Source: Desulfobulbus propionicus (lineage in GTDB: Bacteria > Desulfobacterota > Desulfobulbia > Desulfobulbales > Desulfobulbaceae). Taken from it: 64,000 nucleotides of DNA. The stretch is taken from assembly GCA_002746685.1 (NCBI GenBank), contig PDQK01000028.1:1-64000 (forward strand), read 5' to 3'. Within the stretch, counting starts at the first letter, position 1; each line of letters begins with the position of its first letter. Both the position numbers and the translations under genes were made by a program. This document shows positions 10,387 to 20,488 of this stretch, in pieces. A model generated the notes under the pieces. The model saw only the letters and a program-made list of their open reading frames with translations. It did not search any database and was not told the DNA's origin.

Positions 10387-11109
10387 TCACATTGTAATAC
10401 TCCGGGATACGGTAAACACCTCCACTGAAGCAGCATTCCCCCTCATCAATGCCTTGGCACACTCATTGATAGTCGAACCAGTGGTACACACATCATCCAC
10501 CAACAGTATCTTTTTGTTCCGAACAAGCTGAGGCTGTGTTACCGCAAAACAGCGGCGCAGGTTTTCACGCCTGGCTTTACCGCTTAAAGCAGTTTGAGGT
10601 ACGGTATCCCGAGTGCGCATCAGAACCATGGGATTAATCTTCTCCTTCCATGGAGCAAAACAATGGGCGGCCAGGAGAAGCGATTGGTTAAAGCCTCTTT
10701 TTCGCAATCTCTTTTTATGTAAAGGCACGGGGATAATCATATCAGGCTCAGTAAAATGGGATACAACACCAGTAGTGCGTATCAATACACCGATAGTCTG
10801 GGCGGCCTGAAGCAGGTCACCAAACTTTAATCCAAGTAACAAGGTGCGCACAGGAGGCCCATAATAAAAAGCTGAACGCAGAGAGCTAAAGGCGTAGTAC
10901 TCTCCAAGACATAGGCCGCAGAGATGATCTTCACCGGCAGCAAAGGGGATTCCACAACAGGGGCAGAGAGGGGACGTGATTGCCTGAAGCTGCTCCAGGC
11001 AAGTCGAACAGAGCAGCGGCAGGGAGGAAATATCCATCCGTACACCGCAACCTAAACAGTGGGGTGGGAAGAGCAGGTCATGGAGTGCTCTCAGGTATGC
11101 TGCAATCAT
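10387..11109 (-). CDS. ComF family phosphoribosyltransferase-like protein
   Basis: 240 aa; N-terminal CLGCG zinc motif, PVPLHKKRLRKRGFNQS, ILLVDDVCTTGSTINEC PRPP motif. Confidence 0.92.
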   Translation of the reverse strand: MIAAYLRALHDLLFPPHCLGCGVRMDISSLPLLCSTCLEQLQAITSPLCPCCGIPFAAGEDHLCGLCLGEYYAFSSLRSAFYYGPPVRTLLLGLKFGDLLQAAQTIGVLIRTTGVVSHFTEPDMIIPVPLHKKRLRKRGFNQSLLLAAHCFAPWKEKINPMVLMRTRDTVPQTALSGKARRENLRRCFAVTQPQLVRNKKILLVDDVCTTGSTINECAKALMRGNAASVEVFTVSRSITM

Positions 11110-11276
11110 TTCTGGCTGCCCTGTTTATCTGACATAGTGCTTCATTTTCTCCTGCTTCACTGTAAGCAGGGGGCAATGCTTTTTCCCATTCTCTTGCAGA
11201 ATTTATCCATCGGGGTATATTCCCTGTTCAAATGCAATCTTACTTCCGTTTAACAGTTCACTGAACACAACGCCTT

Positions 11277-12017
11277 ATGCAACTGCTTCGTTCTCTTTTT
11301 GCCCTGCTGATCGCCTTTCCCTTAACGATTACGGTCTCCACACTGGCCTTACTTGACCTCAATTTTTTTCGCAAATCCAAGGAAAAGGCGCTTATCTTTC
11401 CTCAATCCTGGGGACGAATCCTGTGTAAAATCGTTGGGGTGAGAGTAACAATTGAAGGACTTGATAACATTGAACCTGATCAAACCTATATTTTTGTTGC
11501 CAATCACTCCTCCCAGTTTGACATCTTCAGCTGGCAGGGATATTTTCCATACAACTTTCGATGGATAGCAAAAAAAGAGCTCTTTACCATCCCGATCTTT
11601 GGTCAAGCTATGCGAAAAGTCGGGTATATCCCCATTGACCGCTCAAAGGGCAGGCAGGCCCTTAAAAGCCTGGACCAAGCTGCCAAACAAATTGCCACTG
11701 GTTTTTCGGTACTCATCTTCCCTGAAGGAACCCGGACCCCCAATGGCAAGCTCCAGGAATTTAAAACCGGAGCGATCATGCTTGCCATTAAATCAGGAGT
11801 TCCGGTTGTTCCTATTGGTTTTAACGGCTCTTATCCTGTGTTGCCAAAGGGACGCTCGCTTCCCCAACCGGGTACCATAACCATCCGGGTTGGCAAGCCG
11901 GAAAAAACCAGTCATTACAAGGCAAAGGACAAGCAGGCCCTGGCATTGTCCTTACATAATGCCGTGAATTCCCTGCTTGATGCACCGTATCGGTCGGAAC
12001 CAGAAAACCCATCTTAA
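11277..12017 (+). CDS. plsC: 1-acyl-sn-glycerol-3-phosphate acyltransferase (PlsC family)
   Basis: 246 aa; NHSSQFD (NHxxxxD), FPEGTRTPNG. Confidence 0.93.
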   Translation: MQLLRSLFALLIAFPLTITVSTLALLDLNFFRKSKEKALIFPQSWGRILCKIVGVRVTIEGLDNIEPDQTYIFVANHSSQFDIFSWQGYFPYNFRWIAKKELFTIPIFGQAMRKVGYIPIDRSKGRQALKSLDQAAKQIATGFSVLIFPEGTRTPNGKLQEFKTGAIMLAIKSGVPVVPIGFNGSYPVLPKGRSLPQPGTITIRVGKPEKTSHYKAKDKQALALSLHNAVNSLLDAPYRSEPENPS

Positions 12018-12214
12018 CCCTACACGGCAACAACCAGGACATAGCTGTATGGTGTTACCAATCCCCTTTTTCCAACCACCTAAAACCATTATACCCCTTT
12101 GCAAAAGGGGCGGAACATGTCATAATGATTGCTGTTGTTTATATAGAAATCAATCATTTCTCCCATATCGGATAAAAGCACCTACTGAGCACATCACTTT
12201 ATAGGAATTTTTCA

Positions 12215-14881
12215 ATGCGGTCACTTACTCATCTGCAACGTCACCACCTGTTTTTCCTGCTTCTTACCAGTTTTGTGTTGTATACATTTTCACCAGCACT
12301 GGCTCTAGAACAAAATACCGCCTTTCTGCCGCTGAAAATCAATGCCCCTGATGCTGACAGCTTGCAGGCTCCTGTAGATAGAGCGATGGCTGATGCCCTC
12401 AGTGGTAAACAGTACGTCCCGGTTCCCCGGTCCACGGCTGAAACATTGATCAACTATCAAAAGCCCTGGCCTCCTTCAACTGGTGTGATCAATACAATTG
12501 CTCAAGCTACAGGGTACGACTATGTTGCCCTTGGCAGTCTGACCCAGCTGGGGGGCCAATACAGTTTTGACTTTACTGTTTTTGATGTACTCCAGCCAGG
12601 AAATCCATACACCTCTTTTCGTGAAACCAGCTCACTGGGTGAGCTTGAAGGACTACTCAGCGAGGCCATTTCCGAGGCCATCACCTTTACCCATCGCAGT
12701 TTTACCATCGCCTCCATTGCACCAGCAGGTAATGTGCGTATCGATTCCGGTGCTATTTTACGTAAAATTTCCACCAAACCAGGTGATCTGTACAACCCTG
12801 CCAACCTGCGTAAAGACCTGAAAACTGTTTTTTCCATGGGCTATTTTGATAATGTTGAGATCGAATCAACAGACAGTCCCCTTGGCAAACAGATTCTGTT
12901 CAGGGTTGAGGAAAAACCGCTCATCGGCAGCGTGGTGGTAACAGGGACAGATAATATCAAGGAAGAAGACGTCCTTGATGCAGCCAATATCGCCACCAAC
13001 ACCATTTTAAATCCCACCAAAATCAACGATGCTGCAACCAGGGTAAAAGAGCTGTACAAATCAAAAGGCTATTACAATACCAAGGTGGAAACCAACATCA
13101 GCTACCCGACAGAAGATAGTGCTGAGATTCGGCTGGCTATTACGGAAGGGGAGAAGATCACGGTTGAAGAGATCACTTTCCAAGGCAACACCACCTTTGA
13201 TGATGATGAGCTGGAAGATATCATCCAGACCGGGACCTATTCCTGGTGGACGTCCTGGCTTACCGATTCCGGCCTTCTGAAAATGGATATTCTCAAACAG
13301 GATGCAGCCAGGTTGGGTGCCTTTTACCAAAACCATGGCTTTATTGAAGCCAAGGTCGGCAGCCCCATAGTTGAGCAGAAAGAAGAGGGGCTTTACATCA
13401 CGTTCCCCATTGAAGAGGGGCCACGTTTTCGGGTTGGAACCGTTGAGGTGGAAGGTGATCTGATCAAAGAGAAGGATGAGCTCATCTCGCTGTTGCAGAT
13501 TCGACAGGAGCCCTTTCTCAACCGCCAGACCCTGCGCGAAGACTCCACGCGAATCACTGATGTGTACGCTGAAAGCGGATACGCCTTTGCTGTCGTCACA
13601 CCAAAAATCAACAGACCAGATGCGGGCCACCGGGTTGATATCCTGTTCAAGGTGGATAAAGGCTCACTGGTGTACTTTAACCGGGTTGAAATTGAAGGCA
13701 ATACCCGCACCCGGGACAATGTTATCCGCCGGGATCTCAAGGTTAAGGAGGGCGGTCTGTTTGACTCCAAGGCCATCCGCCGGTCCACCCAGAAGCTCCA
13801 GCGCCTGAATTTTTTTGAAGAGGTTACTGTTACGCCCAAGCCCACCTTAAACGAAGACCAGATGGACGTACTGGTCAACGTGAAAGAAAAACCAACAGGC
13901 CAGTTCAGTGTCGGTGCGGGCTACTCCTCTTCGGAGAGCCTTATTCTTATGGGTGAAATCAGTGAAAACAATTTCCTGGGTACCGGTAATAACCTTGCCT
14001 TGGCAGCCAACCTGAGCGGCCAGTCTGCCAGATATAACCTCAAGTTCACCAATCCCAGAATGTTTGACTCCAATGTGTCGGGTGGGGTAGATATGTTCAA
14101 TTGGGAAAGGGAGTATACTGATTATACCAGAGAATCCATGGGAGCAGGCCTCAGATTTGGACATCCGCTGTGGGGAAAATGGTACATCTACTACGGCTAT
14201 ACCATTGAAGACACAGAACTCAGCGATATTTCCACTAATGCTTCTGAGGTCATTAAACGATCAGCAGCGATAAACATGGTCAGTTCTGCGCGGGTATCAG
14301 TGGTACGGGATACCAGGGACAGAACATTTGCTCCATCGCGTGGCTCCAGAAATGCTGTCAGCATTGAGTATGCTGGCGGCCCGCTTGGTGGGGATGCACA
14401 GTTTAGCAAAATTGAAGGCTCCACCTCCTGGTACTTCCCCATGATGTGGGACACTGTATTTCATGTGAAAGCTGCTGCTGGCCAGGCCTTTGAAAATGAA
14501 GATGATAAACTCCCTATTTTTGAGCATTTTTATCTCGGTGGAATGAAATCAATCAGGGGGTTTGACTCCTACTCTATCAGCCCCATTGACGCTGCTTCCC
14601 AGGAAAAGATTGGTGGAGACAAGATGTGGTATGGAACAATCTCTGTCATATTCCCACTGGTTAAGGATATGGGGATTCAGGGCGAAATCTTCCATGACTT
14701 TGGTAATGTCTACGGGGAAGATGAAGACTGGGACATTGGTGACTACAAAAAGACTGCTGGTGTTGGTATACTGTGGCTTTCACCACTTGGCCCGCTTAAA
14801 ATTGCCTGGGGATTTAACCTTGATCAACAACAAGGTGAAGACAGCTCAAACTGGGACTTCAGTATGGGCGGCACGTTCTAG
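12215..14881 (+). CDS. bamA: Outer membrane protein assembly factor BamA
   Basis: 888 aa; signal peptide, POTRA repeats, C-terminal Omp85 barrel with LGGMKSIRGF motif and terminal F. Confidence 0.95.
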   Translation: MRSLTHLQRHHLFFLLLTSFVLYTFSPALALEQNTAFLPLKINAPDADSLQAPVDRAMADALSGKQYVPVPRSTAETLINYQKPWPPSTGVINTIAQATGYDYVALGSLTQLGGQYSFDFTVFDVLQPGNPYTSFRETSSLGELEGLLSEAISEAITFTHRSFTIASIAPAGNVRIDSGAILRKISTKPGDLYNPANLRKDLKTVFSMGYFDNVEIESTDSPLGKQILFRVEEKPLIGSVVVTGTDNIKEEDVLDAANIATNTILNPTKINDAATRVKELYKSKGYYNTKVETNISYPTEDSAEIRLAITEGEKITVEEITFQGNTTFDDDELEDIIQTGTYSWWTSWLTDSGLLKMDILKQDAARLGAFYQNHGFIEAKVGSPIVEQKEEGLYITFPIEEGPRFRVGTVEVEGDLIKEKDELISLLQIRQEPFLNRQTLREDSTRITDVYAESGYAFAVVTPKINRPDAGHRVDILFKVDKGSLVYFNRVEIEGNTRTRDNVIRRDLKVKEGGLFDSKAIRRSTQKLQRLNFFEEVTVTPKPTLNEDQMDVLVNVKEKPTGQFSVGAGYSSSESLILMGEISENNFLGTGNNLALAANLSGQSARYNLKFTNPRMFDSNVSGGVDMFNWEREYTDYTRESMGAGLRFGHPLWGKWYIYYGYTIEDTELSDISTNASEVIKRSAAINMVSSARVSVVRDTRDRTFAPSRGSRNAVSIEYAGGPLGGDAQFSKIEGSTSWYFPMMWDTVFHVKAAAGQAFENEDDKLPIFEHFYLGGMKSIRGFDSYSISPIDAASQEKIGGDKMWYGTISVIFPLVKDMGIQGEIFHDFGNVYGEDEDWDIGDYKKTAGVGILWLSPLGPLKIAWGFNLDQQQGEDSSNWDFSMGGTF

Positions 14882-14913
14882 CTTGTTGCTTTTATCATCC
14901 TCCATAAACAGTT

Positions 14914-17900
14914 ATGCAGTCGATCCTTAAACGACTGTGTACCGGCTCCTCCCTCCCTGCTGATGTAACCGGACTTAACAACGCTTCCACCGCCTTACTG
15001 CTCAGCAGGGCAGTGGAAGCGCTTGAACACACAGTCTGTTGCATCCTTCCCTCGGATGACCAGCTGGAAAGCTTTTCCCAGGACATCAGTGTTTTTACCA
15101 GCACACCGGTCCTGATGTATCCCAGCTTTGAAATCCCACCCTACACCCCGCTCTCACCTGACCCTGTCACCGTAGGCACCAGACTTTCCACCCTTTATCA
15201 ACTGCAGGATAATAATGCTCCTGTCATTATCCTGGCCTCTGCAGAAGCAATACTGCGCAGAATTCTCCCCAAAACCGTACTGAGCAGCCACAGTGAGTTG
15301 GTCATTACAGGCGAGGAATTTGACCGCGATGAGCTTATCCGTACCTTGACCAGCAGCGGTTATCAGCACTGCGAACTGGTTCAGCAACAGGGAGACCTGG
15401 CGGTTCGTGGCGGAATTATGGATATTTATCCTCCAGGGTTTCACCATGAACTTCCTCCGGGCCCTTTACGGTTGGATTTTTTTGGTGACACCCTGGAAAC
15501 CATGCGGATTTTTGATCCTGTTTCCCAACGCTCCATTACTGAGCTTGAAGAAGCAATTCTGCTGCCAGCATCTGACACTCTTTTTTGGGGTGAAGATGCG
15601 CAATCTGGTTGGAGGACACTTTTTGACCAGATCGCAGAAGATAATCAATGGTCTGAAGCAAGTAAGCGGCAACTCTACGATCAGCTTAGGCAAAGGGTTC
15701 GCTTTCCAGGTATTGAGTTTTTTCTCCCCCTGCTCTATGGCGGAACGGACAAACTCGATACCTTCTTTGATTACCTCCCCCAAAAGTGCGCCCTCTTTCT
15801 TGCCGACCCCACCGGGATCAACCAGTCCCAGGAACTGGTGTTTGAGCGTATAGAGGCCAATTATAACGAGGCCATCACCAACACTATTGCCGCTCTGCCC
15901 CCAACAGAGCTCTTCCTTTCTGCAGAGGAAGCGACCACAAAAATTGCTGAACGGTTGCACTCCCGGATCCTCCAGCTTCCTGACCCAGACGCCTCGCAGC
16001 CACCTCTGCACGTCAAGGGTGGTGATCACAACCTGCTGCGCCAGGAGATCGAGCTGCAGCGCAAAAAGCGCGGCCTGCTTGCCCCGCTTGCTGATCGAAT
16101 CATTCCCTGGCTTAACAAGCAGGACACCGTCATTTTAAGCTGTAAATCACACCGCCAAGCCAGCCACTTTGCAGAGCTGCTGATCAATTACCAGCTCACA
16201 TCAAGCTATGGAACCACTCCCCTCTCGCTTAAGGAGGCAGGGACTGGCGAGGTACTCCTTATTGACCATCCGCTTTCCCAGGGATTTGATCTGCCAGACG
16301 AAAACCTGCATGTACTCTCTGCCCAGGAGCTGTTTGGGGATAAGCGGCTCCAAAAACGGCGTCAGAAAGCCTCTGCACCCCAGACAGGGGAACTGCTCCC
16401 GCTGGATCAGCTGAATGATGGGGATATTGTGGTCCACCGTGAACACGGCGTAGGGTTGTTCCGCGGCTTGATTAACATGGAGATATCCGGGAACAAGGGC
16501 GACTACCTGGTCATTGATTATCGCAATGATGACAAACTCTACGTGCCAGTGGATAAGCTCCACTGGGTCTCCAAGTACCAAGGGCTGACAGACCAGCAAC
16601 CCAGGCTGGACAGCCTGGGGAGCCAACGCTGGCAGGCAACCAAGCAAAAGGTAACAGAGGCGGTGTGGAAGGTTGCCCAGGAGCTGCTGGATATTTACGC
16701 CAAACGTGCCATACGTCAAGGCCACAGATTCTCGCCTCCAGGGGAGCTGTACAGCGAACTGGAGGAATCCTTTCCTTACGACGAGACCCCAGGCCAGGCG
16801 CAGGCCATTGATGACACTCTGGATGATCTTACCAGTGAGCGACCTATGGATCGTCTGGTATGCGGCGATGTGGGGTACGGCAAAACCGAGGTTGCCGCCA
16901 GGGCAGCCTTTAAGGTGATCGAGGATGGTTACCAGGTTGCCCTGCTGGTCCCCACAACTGTACTTGCTGAGCAGCATGCTGCAACGTTCAGGGATCGTTT
17001 CACTTCTTTTCCTGTGGAGATCAGGTGTTTAAATCGATTTCGTACCACCAAAGAGCAGCGGGAAATCACTGCCGGAATCAGTGACAGCTCCGTTGACCTG
17101 GTTGTGGGCACCCATCGCTTACTTTCCAAGGATATCCAGTTCAAGAGGCTGGGCCTTTTGATTATCGATGAAGAGCACCGTTTTGGGGTCAGCCATAAGG
17201 AAAAAATCAAAAAACTTAAGGCCTCAGTGGAGGTACTCACCCTCACTGCAACCCCCATTCCTCGAACCTTACAGATGTCGCTGCTGGGTATCCGTGATCT
17301 TTCAGTGATTTCCACTCCACCTCGCCAGCGCAGGGCAGTAAAAACATTCCTGGCAAAGCATGACCAGTTGGTCATTCGAGAAGCAGTGCTCAAAGAGATG
17401 CAGCGCGGTGGTCAGATCTATTTTGTCCATAACCGGGTTAAGACGATCCACCGTATGGCTGAAACCATACGTCAGCTTGTGCCCCATGCCAGAATTGGTG
17501 TTGGACATGGTCAAATGACAGGCCAACAGTTGGAAGAGGTGATGGTCCAATTTATCAATCACAAGATCGATATCCTGGTCTGTACCACCATCATTGAATC
17601 CGGGCTTGATATCCCCAACGCCAACACCATCATTATCAATCGAGCTGACCATCTGGGGCTTGCTGATATCTACCAGCTGCGCGGCCGGGTTGGTCGTTCT
17701 ACCAGGCAGGCTTATGCCTATCTGTTTGTACCATCTCTGGAGAGTTTATCAGGGGATGCGAAAAAACGACTCCGGGCGCTCATGGATAACACCGAGCTTG
17801 GTGGCGGCTTTACGCTGGCCATGAATGATCTCCAAATTCGTGGTGGTGGCAATTTACTCGGGGTTTCCCAGTCCGGGCATATCGCTGCAGTTGGTTATGA

Positions 17901-18444
17901 TCTCTACCTGGAGCTCCTCCAGGCCACTGTGGCTGATTTGAAAAAACAGGCAGTTGCCCAGGAGTCTGGCGAAGTTACCAATGCTATAGACCCAGAGGTC
18001 AAGCTCCAGCTCTCCGTCTTTATCCCGGATGACTATATACCCGATACTGCACAGCGTTATCAGGCATACCGCAGAATTTCCGCATTGAGTAACGGCACCT
18101 GGGAGGAGTTGCAAGACCTTGCAGATGAGCTCAAAGACAGGTATGGTGTACTACCAGAGGAGGTGAGCAACCTCTTTCAGATAATCGAGTTAAAGCAGCG
18201 CTTACGTCTATTGTGGGTTACCAGGCTGGAGCAATCGTCCAAGGCACTTGTTTTTCATTTCAGTGAACAAAACCAGCTCGATCCCCAGCGGCTCATCACG
18301 CTGGTGCAACAAGGCTCAGGAAAGAAGAAAAAGCAGCCTGCAGCACGGTTGACTCCTGATCATAAACTTATCATTGAGCTGGACCAGAAAAAAGGTCTTC
18401 CACAACAGATTAACGCGGTATTAAACATCCTTGAAGGGGAGTAA
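14914..18444 (+). CDS. mfd: Transcription-repair coupling factor Mfd
   Basis: 1176 aa; CGDVGYGKTEVAARAAFK, DEEHRFGVSHKEKIK, GRVGRSTRQAYAYL. Confidence 0.98.
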   Translation: MQSILKRLCTGSSLPADVTGLNNASTALLLSRAVEALEHTVCCILPSDDQLESFSQDISVFTSTPVLMYPSFEIPPYTPLSPDPVTVGTRLSTLYQLQDNNAPVIILASAEAILRRILPKTVLSSHSELVITGEEFDRDELIRTLTSSGYQHCELVQQQGDLAVRGGIMDIYPPGFHHELPPGPLRLDFFGDTLETMRIFDPVSQRSITELEEAILLPASDTLFWGEDAQSGWRTLFDQIAEDNQWSEASKRQLYDQLRQRVRFPGIEFFLPLLYGGTDKLDTFFDYLPQKCALFLADPTGINQSQELVFERIEANYNEAITNTIAALPPTELFLSAEEATTKIAERLHSRILQLPDPDASQPPLHVKGGDHNLLRQEIELQRKKRGLLAPLADRIIPWLNKQDTVILSCKSHRQASHFAELLINYQLTSSYGTTPLSLKEAGTGEVLLIDHPLSQGFDLPDENLHVLSAQELFGDKRLQKRRQKASAPQTGELLPLDQLNDGDIVVHREHGVGLFRGLINMEISGNKGDYLVIDYRNDDKLYVPVDKLHWVSKYQGLTDQQPRLDSLGSQRWQATKQKVTEAVWKVAQELLDIYAKRAIRQGHRFSPPGELYSELEESFPYDETPGQAQAIDDTLDDLTSERPMDRLVCGDVGYGKTEVAARAAFKVIEDGYQVALLVPTTVLAEQHAATFRDRFTSFPVEIRCLNRFRTTKEQREITAGISDSSVDLVVGTHRLLSKDIQFKRLGLLIIDEEHRFGVSHKEKIKKLKASVEVLTLTATPIPRTLQMSLLGIRDLSVISTPPRQRRAVKTFLAKHDQLVIREAVLKEMQRGGQIYFVHNRVKTIHRMAETIRQLVPHARIGVGHGQMTGQQLEEVMVQFINHKIDILVCTTIIESGLDIPNANTIIINRADHLGLADIYQLRGRVGRSTRQAYAYLFVPSLESLSGDAKKRLRALMDNTELGGGFTLAMNDLQIRGGGNLLGVSQSGHIAAVGYDLYLELLQATVADLKKQAVAQESGEVTNAIDPEVKLQLSVFIPDDYIPDTAQRYQAYRRISALSNGTWEELQDLADELKDRYGVLPEEVSNLFQIIELKQRLRLLWVTRLEQSSKALVFHFSEQNQLDPQRLITLVQQGSGKKKKQPAARLTPDHKLIIELDQKKGLPQQINAVLNILEGE

Positions 18445-18446
18445 AG

Positions 18447-19130
18447 ATGGACAAAAAGTATTGTGTAAAAAATGCCCCCGATTTTTCCTGGGACAATATT
18501 GATACGGTGTTGCTGGATATGGACGGCACCCTGTTGGACAAACATTTTGATGATTATTTCTGGGAACAATACCTGCCGGAGCACTACAGCCTGATCCGTG
18601 ACATTTCCATTGAAGAGGCTAAAAAGGAACTGCTGGCCAAGTATTCCAATGTAGCAAACACTCTCACCTGGGCTGATGCAAATTTCTGGTCCAGTGAGCT
18701 GGGGCTTGATATTCCTGAGCTGAAACTGCGGATTAATCACCTCATTGGTGTGCATCCCTATGTTATTGAATTTCTCGAATATTGTCTGTCTAAACGCAAA
18801 AAGCTCTACCTTGTGACCAACGCCCATTCAAGCACCCTTTCCATCAAGCTGGAGAAGACAGCTATTGGTGCCTGGTTCGACAAGGTGGTTTGTGCAGAAG
18901 AGGTGGGATTTGCCAAGGAAGAGCCCCAGTTCTGGAGCAGGTTGGAGCAGATTTTGGCATATGATAAAGAACGAACGCTTTTAGTGGATGATACAGAGCA
19001 GGTTCTCCTTTCAGCACGTGAATACGGTATGGGCCACCTGTTATTCGTTGCCAAACCAAGTAGCCGCAAGCCGACCGAATACTCCTGCGACTTCCCGTCT
19101 ATAGAATTTTTTAAAGAACTCATGCTGTAA
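18447..19130 (+). CDS. HAD-superfamily hydrolase (GMP/IMP nucleotidase YrfG-like)
   Basis: 227 aa; LLDMDGTLLDKHFDDYFWEQYLP; VTNAHSSTLSIKL; LLVDDTEQVL. Confidence 0.8.
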   Translation: MDKKYCVKNAPDFSWDNIDTVLLDMDGTLLDKHFDDYFWEQYLPEHYSLIRDISIEEAKKELLAKYSNVANTLTWADANFWSSELGLDIPELKLRINHLIGVHPYVIEFLEYCLSKRKKLYLVTNAHSSTLSIKLEKTAIGAWFDKVVCAEEVGFAKEEPQFWSRLEQILAYDKERTLLVDDTEQVLLSAREYGMGHLLFVAKPSSRKPTEYSCDFPSIEFFKELML

Positions 19131-19181
19131 CCGTCGTTTTCAGGTATCTTCTGGAAACAGTTTCAACAATCATGAGCCGCA

Positions 19182-19229
19182 CATACAAAAGGCTGTGTCC
19201 CACAAAAAGGGAACACAGCCTTTTGTATG
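19182..19229. terminator. Bidirectional intrinsic terminator
   Basis: ACAAAAGGCTGTGTCCC / GGGAACACAGCCTTTTGT inverted repeat between convergent genes. Confidence 0.8.
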
Positions 19230-19250
19230 TTGGATGCGATGGAGGTATAC

Positions 19251-20264
19251 CTATCCGCGTCTACACTGCCTGATGAAATCCTTGGCAAGTGAAGGATGAT
19301 CAGCAATAATTTGACCTTTTTCAGCTCCCATTTCGGCAATAAGGAAATCCATCACCTGAGCATAGGTCATGTCTTTTTTCAAGGTGGACTCCACCAACTC
19401 CTGGATTTTGTGCTGATCAGCAGTATCATCAAAATAGCTGAACAGACGATGTACTTCAGCATCACCATTGGTGTTTTCGGCCCCTTTCTCTTCCACAGCT
19501 TGGGAAACAGTACTGATCCCTTCCTGGAGCTCCTGCTGCAGTTGCTCCACCAGGCCAGTCAATGCGCTGAGGTCTTCCTTGCTGGCAACATCCTGCTGTT
19601 CAACGGCTTTAACGCGGTTTGGCAGATCGCCGAGCAGTTTGTCGCTTGACATATCGTTAAGCTTACTTACCGCACCTTCAACCCGTTCTTCCAATCCAGC
19701 AAGAACGTCTTGCAATTTTTGTAGAGCATCACCAGAGGCATTAACCTCACCAGCCACCTTATCCAGCTTGTCTACAGAAGCAAAAGCGGCCATCTTGACT
19801 TCAAGCGCATCTATTTTATCGCTCAACTCACTCAACTTCTTTTCCAGCTGGCTATAGCTCTCATTAACCTTGGCTAGATCAGTTACGACTGAAGCAGCTA
19901 CCCTATCAGCTTCTTTTGACGCACCAGCAGCACTACACGCAATGCCACCTGCAGCAGCGGCGCTGCACCGCAGCCACTCACTCAGGGTTACTTTCAAAGC
20001 GCCATACATCTGACCTGCACTCTCTGCATTGACCATGGCAACAGCGCCAAGGAAAATACCAATGAGAACAGCAAGGCACAAGAGCACGCCAATAACCATC
20101 CCGATGGCCCATTGTACCAGCCGCACTGCACCAACAACGATCATTGCAATACTGCTCCACACGCTGCCTTCTGCGGAAGTGCTCGTAAAATAGACAAGGA
20201 GCATAAAAACAAGTAGTACGGCTCCAGCCTTCAGCAGTGGGCCACGCATGACATTCGATTTCAT
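19251..20264 (-). CDS. Hypothetical membrane-anchored coiled-coil protein
   Basis: 337 aa; N-terminal TM helices, long heptad-rich central region, C-terminal DFIRQCRRG; no family recognised. Confidence 0.7.
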   Translation of the reverse strand: MKSNVMRGPLLKAGAVLLVFMLLVYFTSTSAEGSVWSSIAMIVVGAVRLVQWAIGMVIGVLLCLAVLIGIFLGAVAMVNAESAGQMYGALKVTLSEWLRCSAAAAGGIACSAAGASKEADRVAASVVTDLAKVNESYSQLEKKLSELSDKIDALEVKMAAFASVDKLDKVAGEVNASGDALQKLQDVLAGLEERVEGAVSKLNDMSSDKLLGDLPNRVKAVEQQDVASKEDLSALTGLVEQLQQELQEGISTVSQAVEEKGAENTNGDAEVHRLFSYFDDTADQHKIQELVESTLKKDMTYAQVMDFLIAEMGAEKGQIIADHPSLAKDFIRQCRRG

Positions 20265-20488
20265 AAACGAATCCTCCGATCTGAAAAATCTTTCGTGTCT
20301 AGTTCCTGTTCTTTTATCCTGGAACGCCCAGGTAGTTCCTCAAAAAAATAAATTGCTATTTTTTAGTGTATTTCACCATGAACAGCAAGGGAAAACTCCT
20401 GCTCAGGTTGTTTGTACCGCAAACAAATAGTAAACATTCCCTGCCCGTATTCTACAAAAGCGTTACCAATGACCAGCTCAAAATGTGT

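Noticed and set aside
11140-11172. TTTTCTCCTGCTTCACTGTAAGC resembling the 3' half of the intergenic repeat
   Set aside because: Only a short pyrimidine-rich block matches; the CCAATCACGG block is missing.
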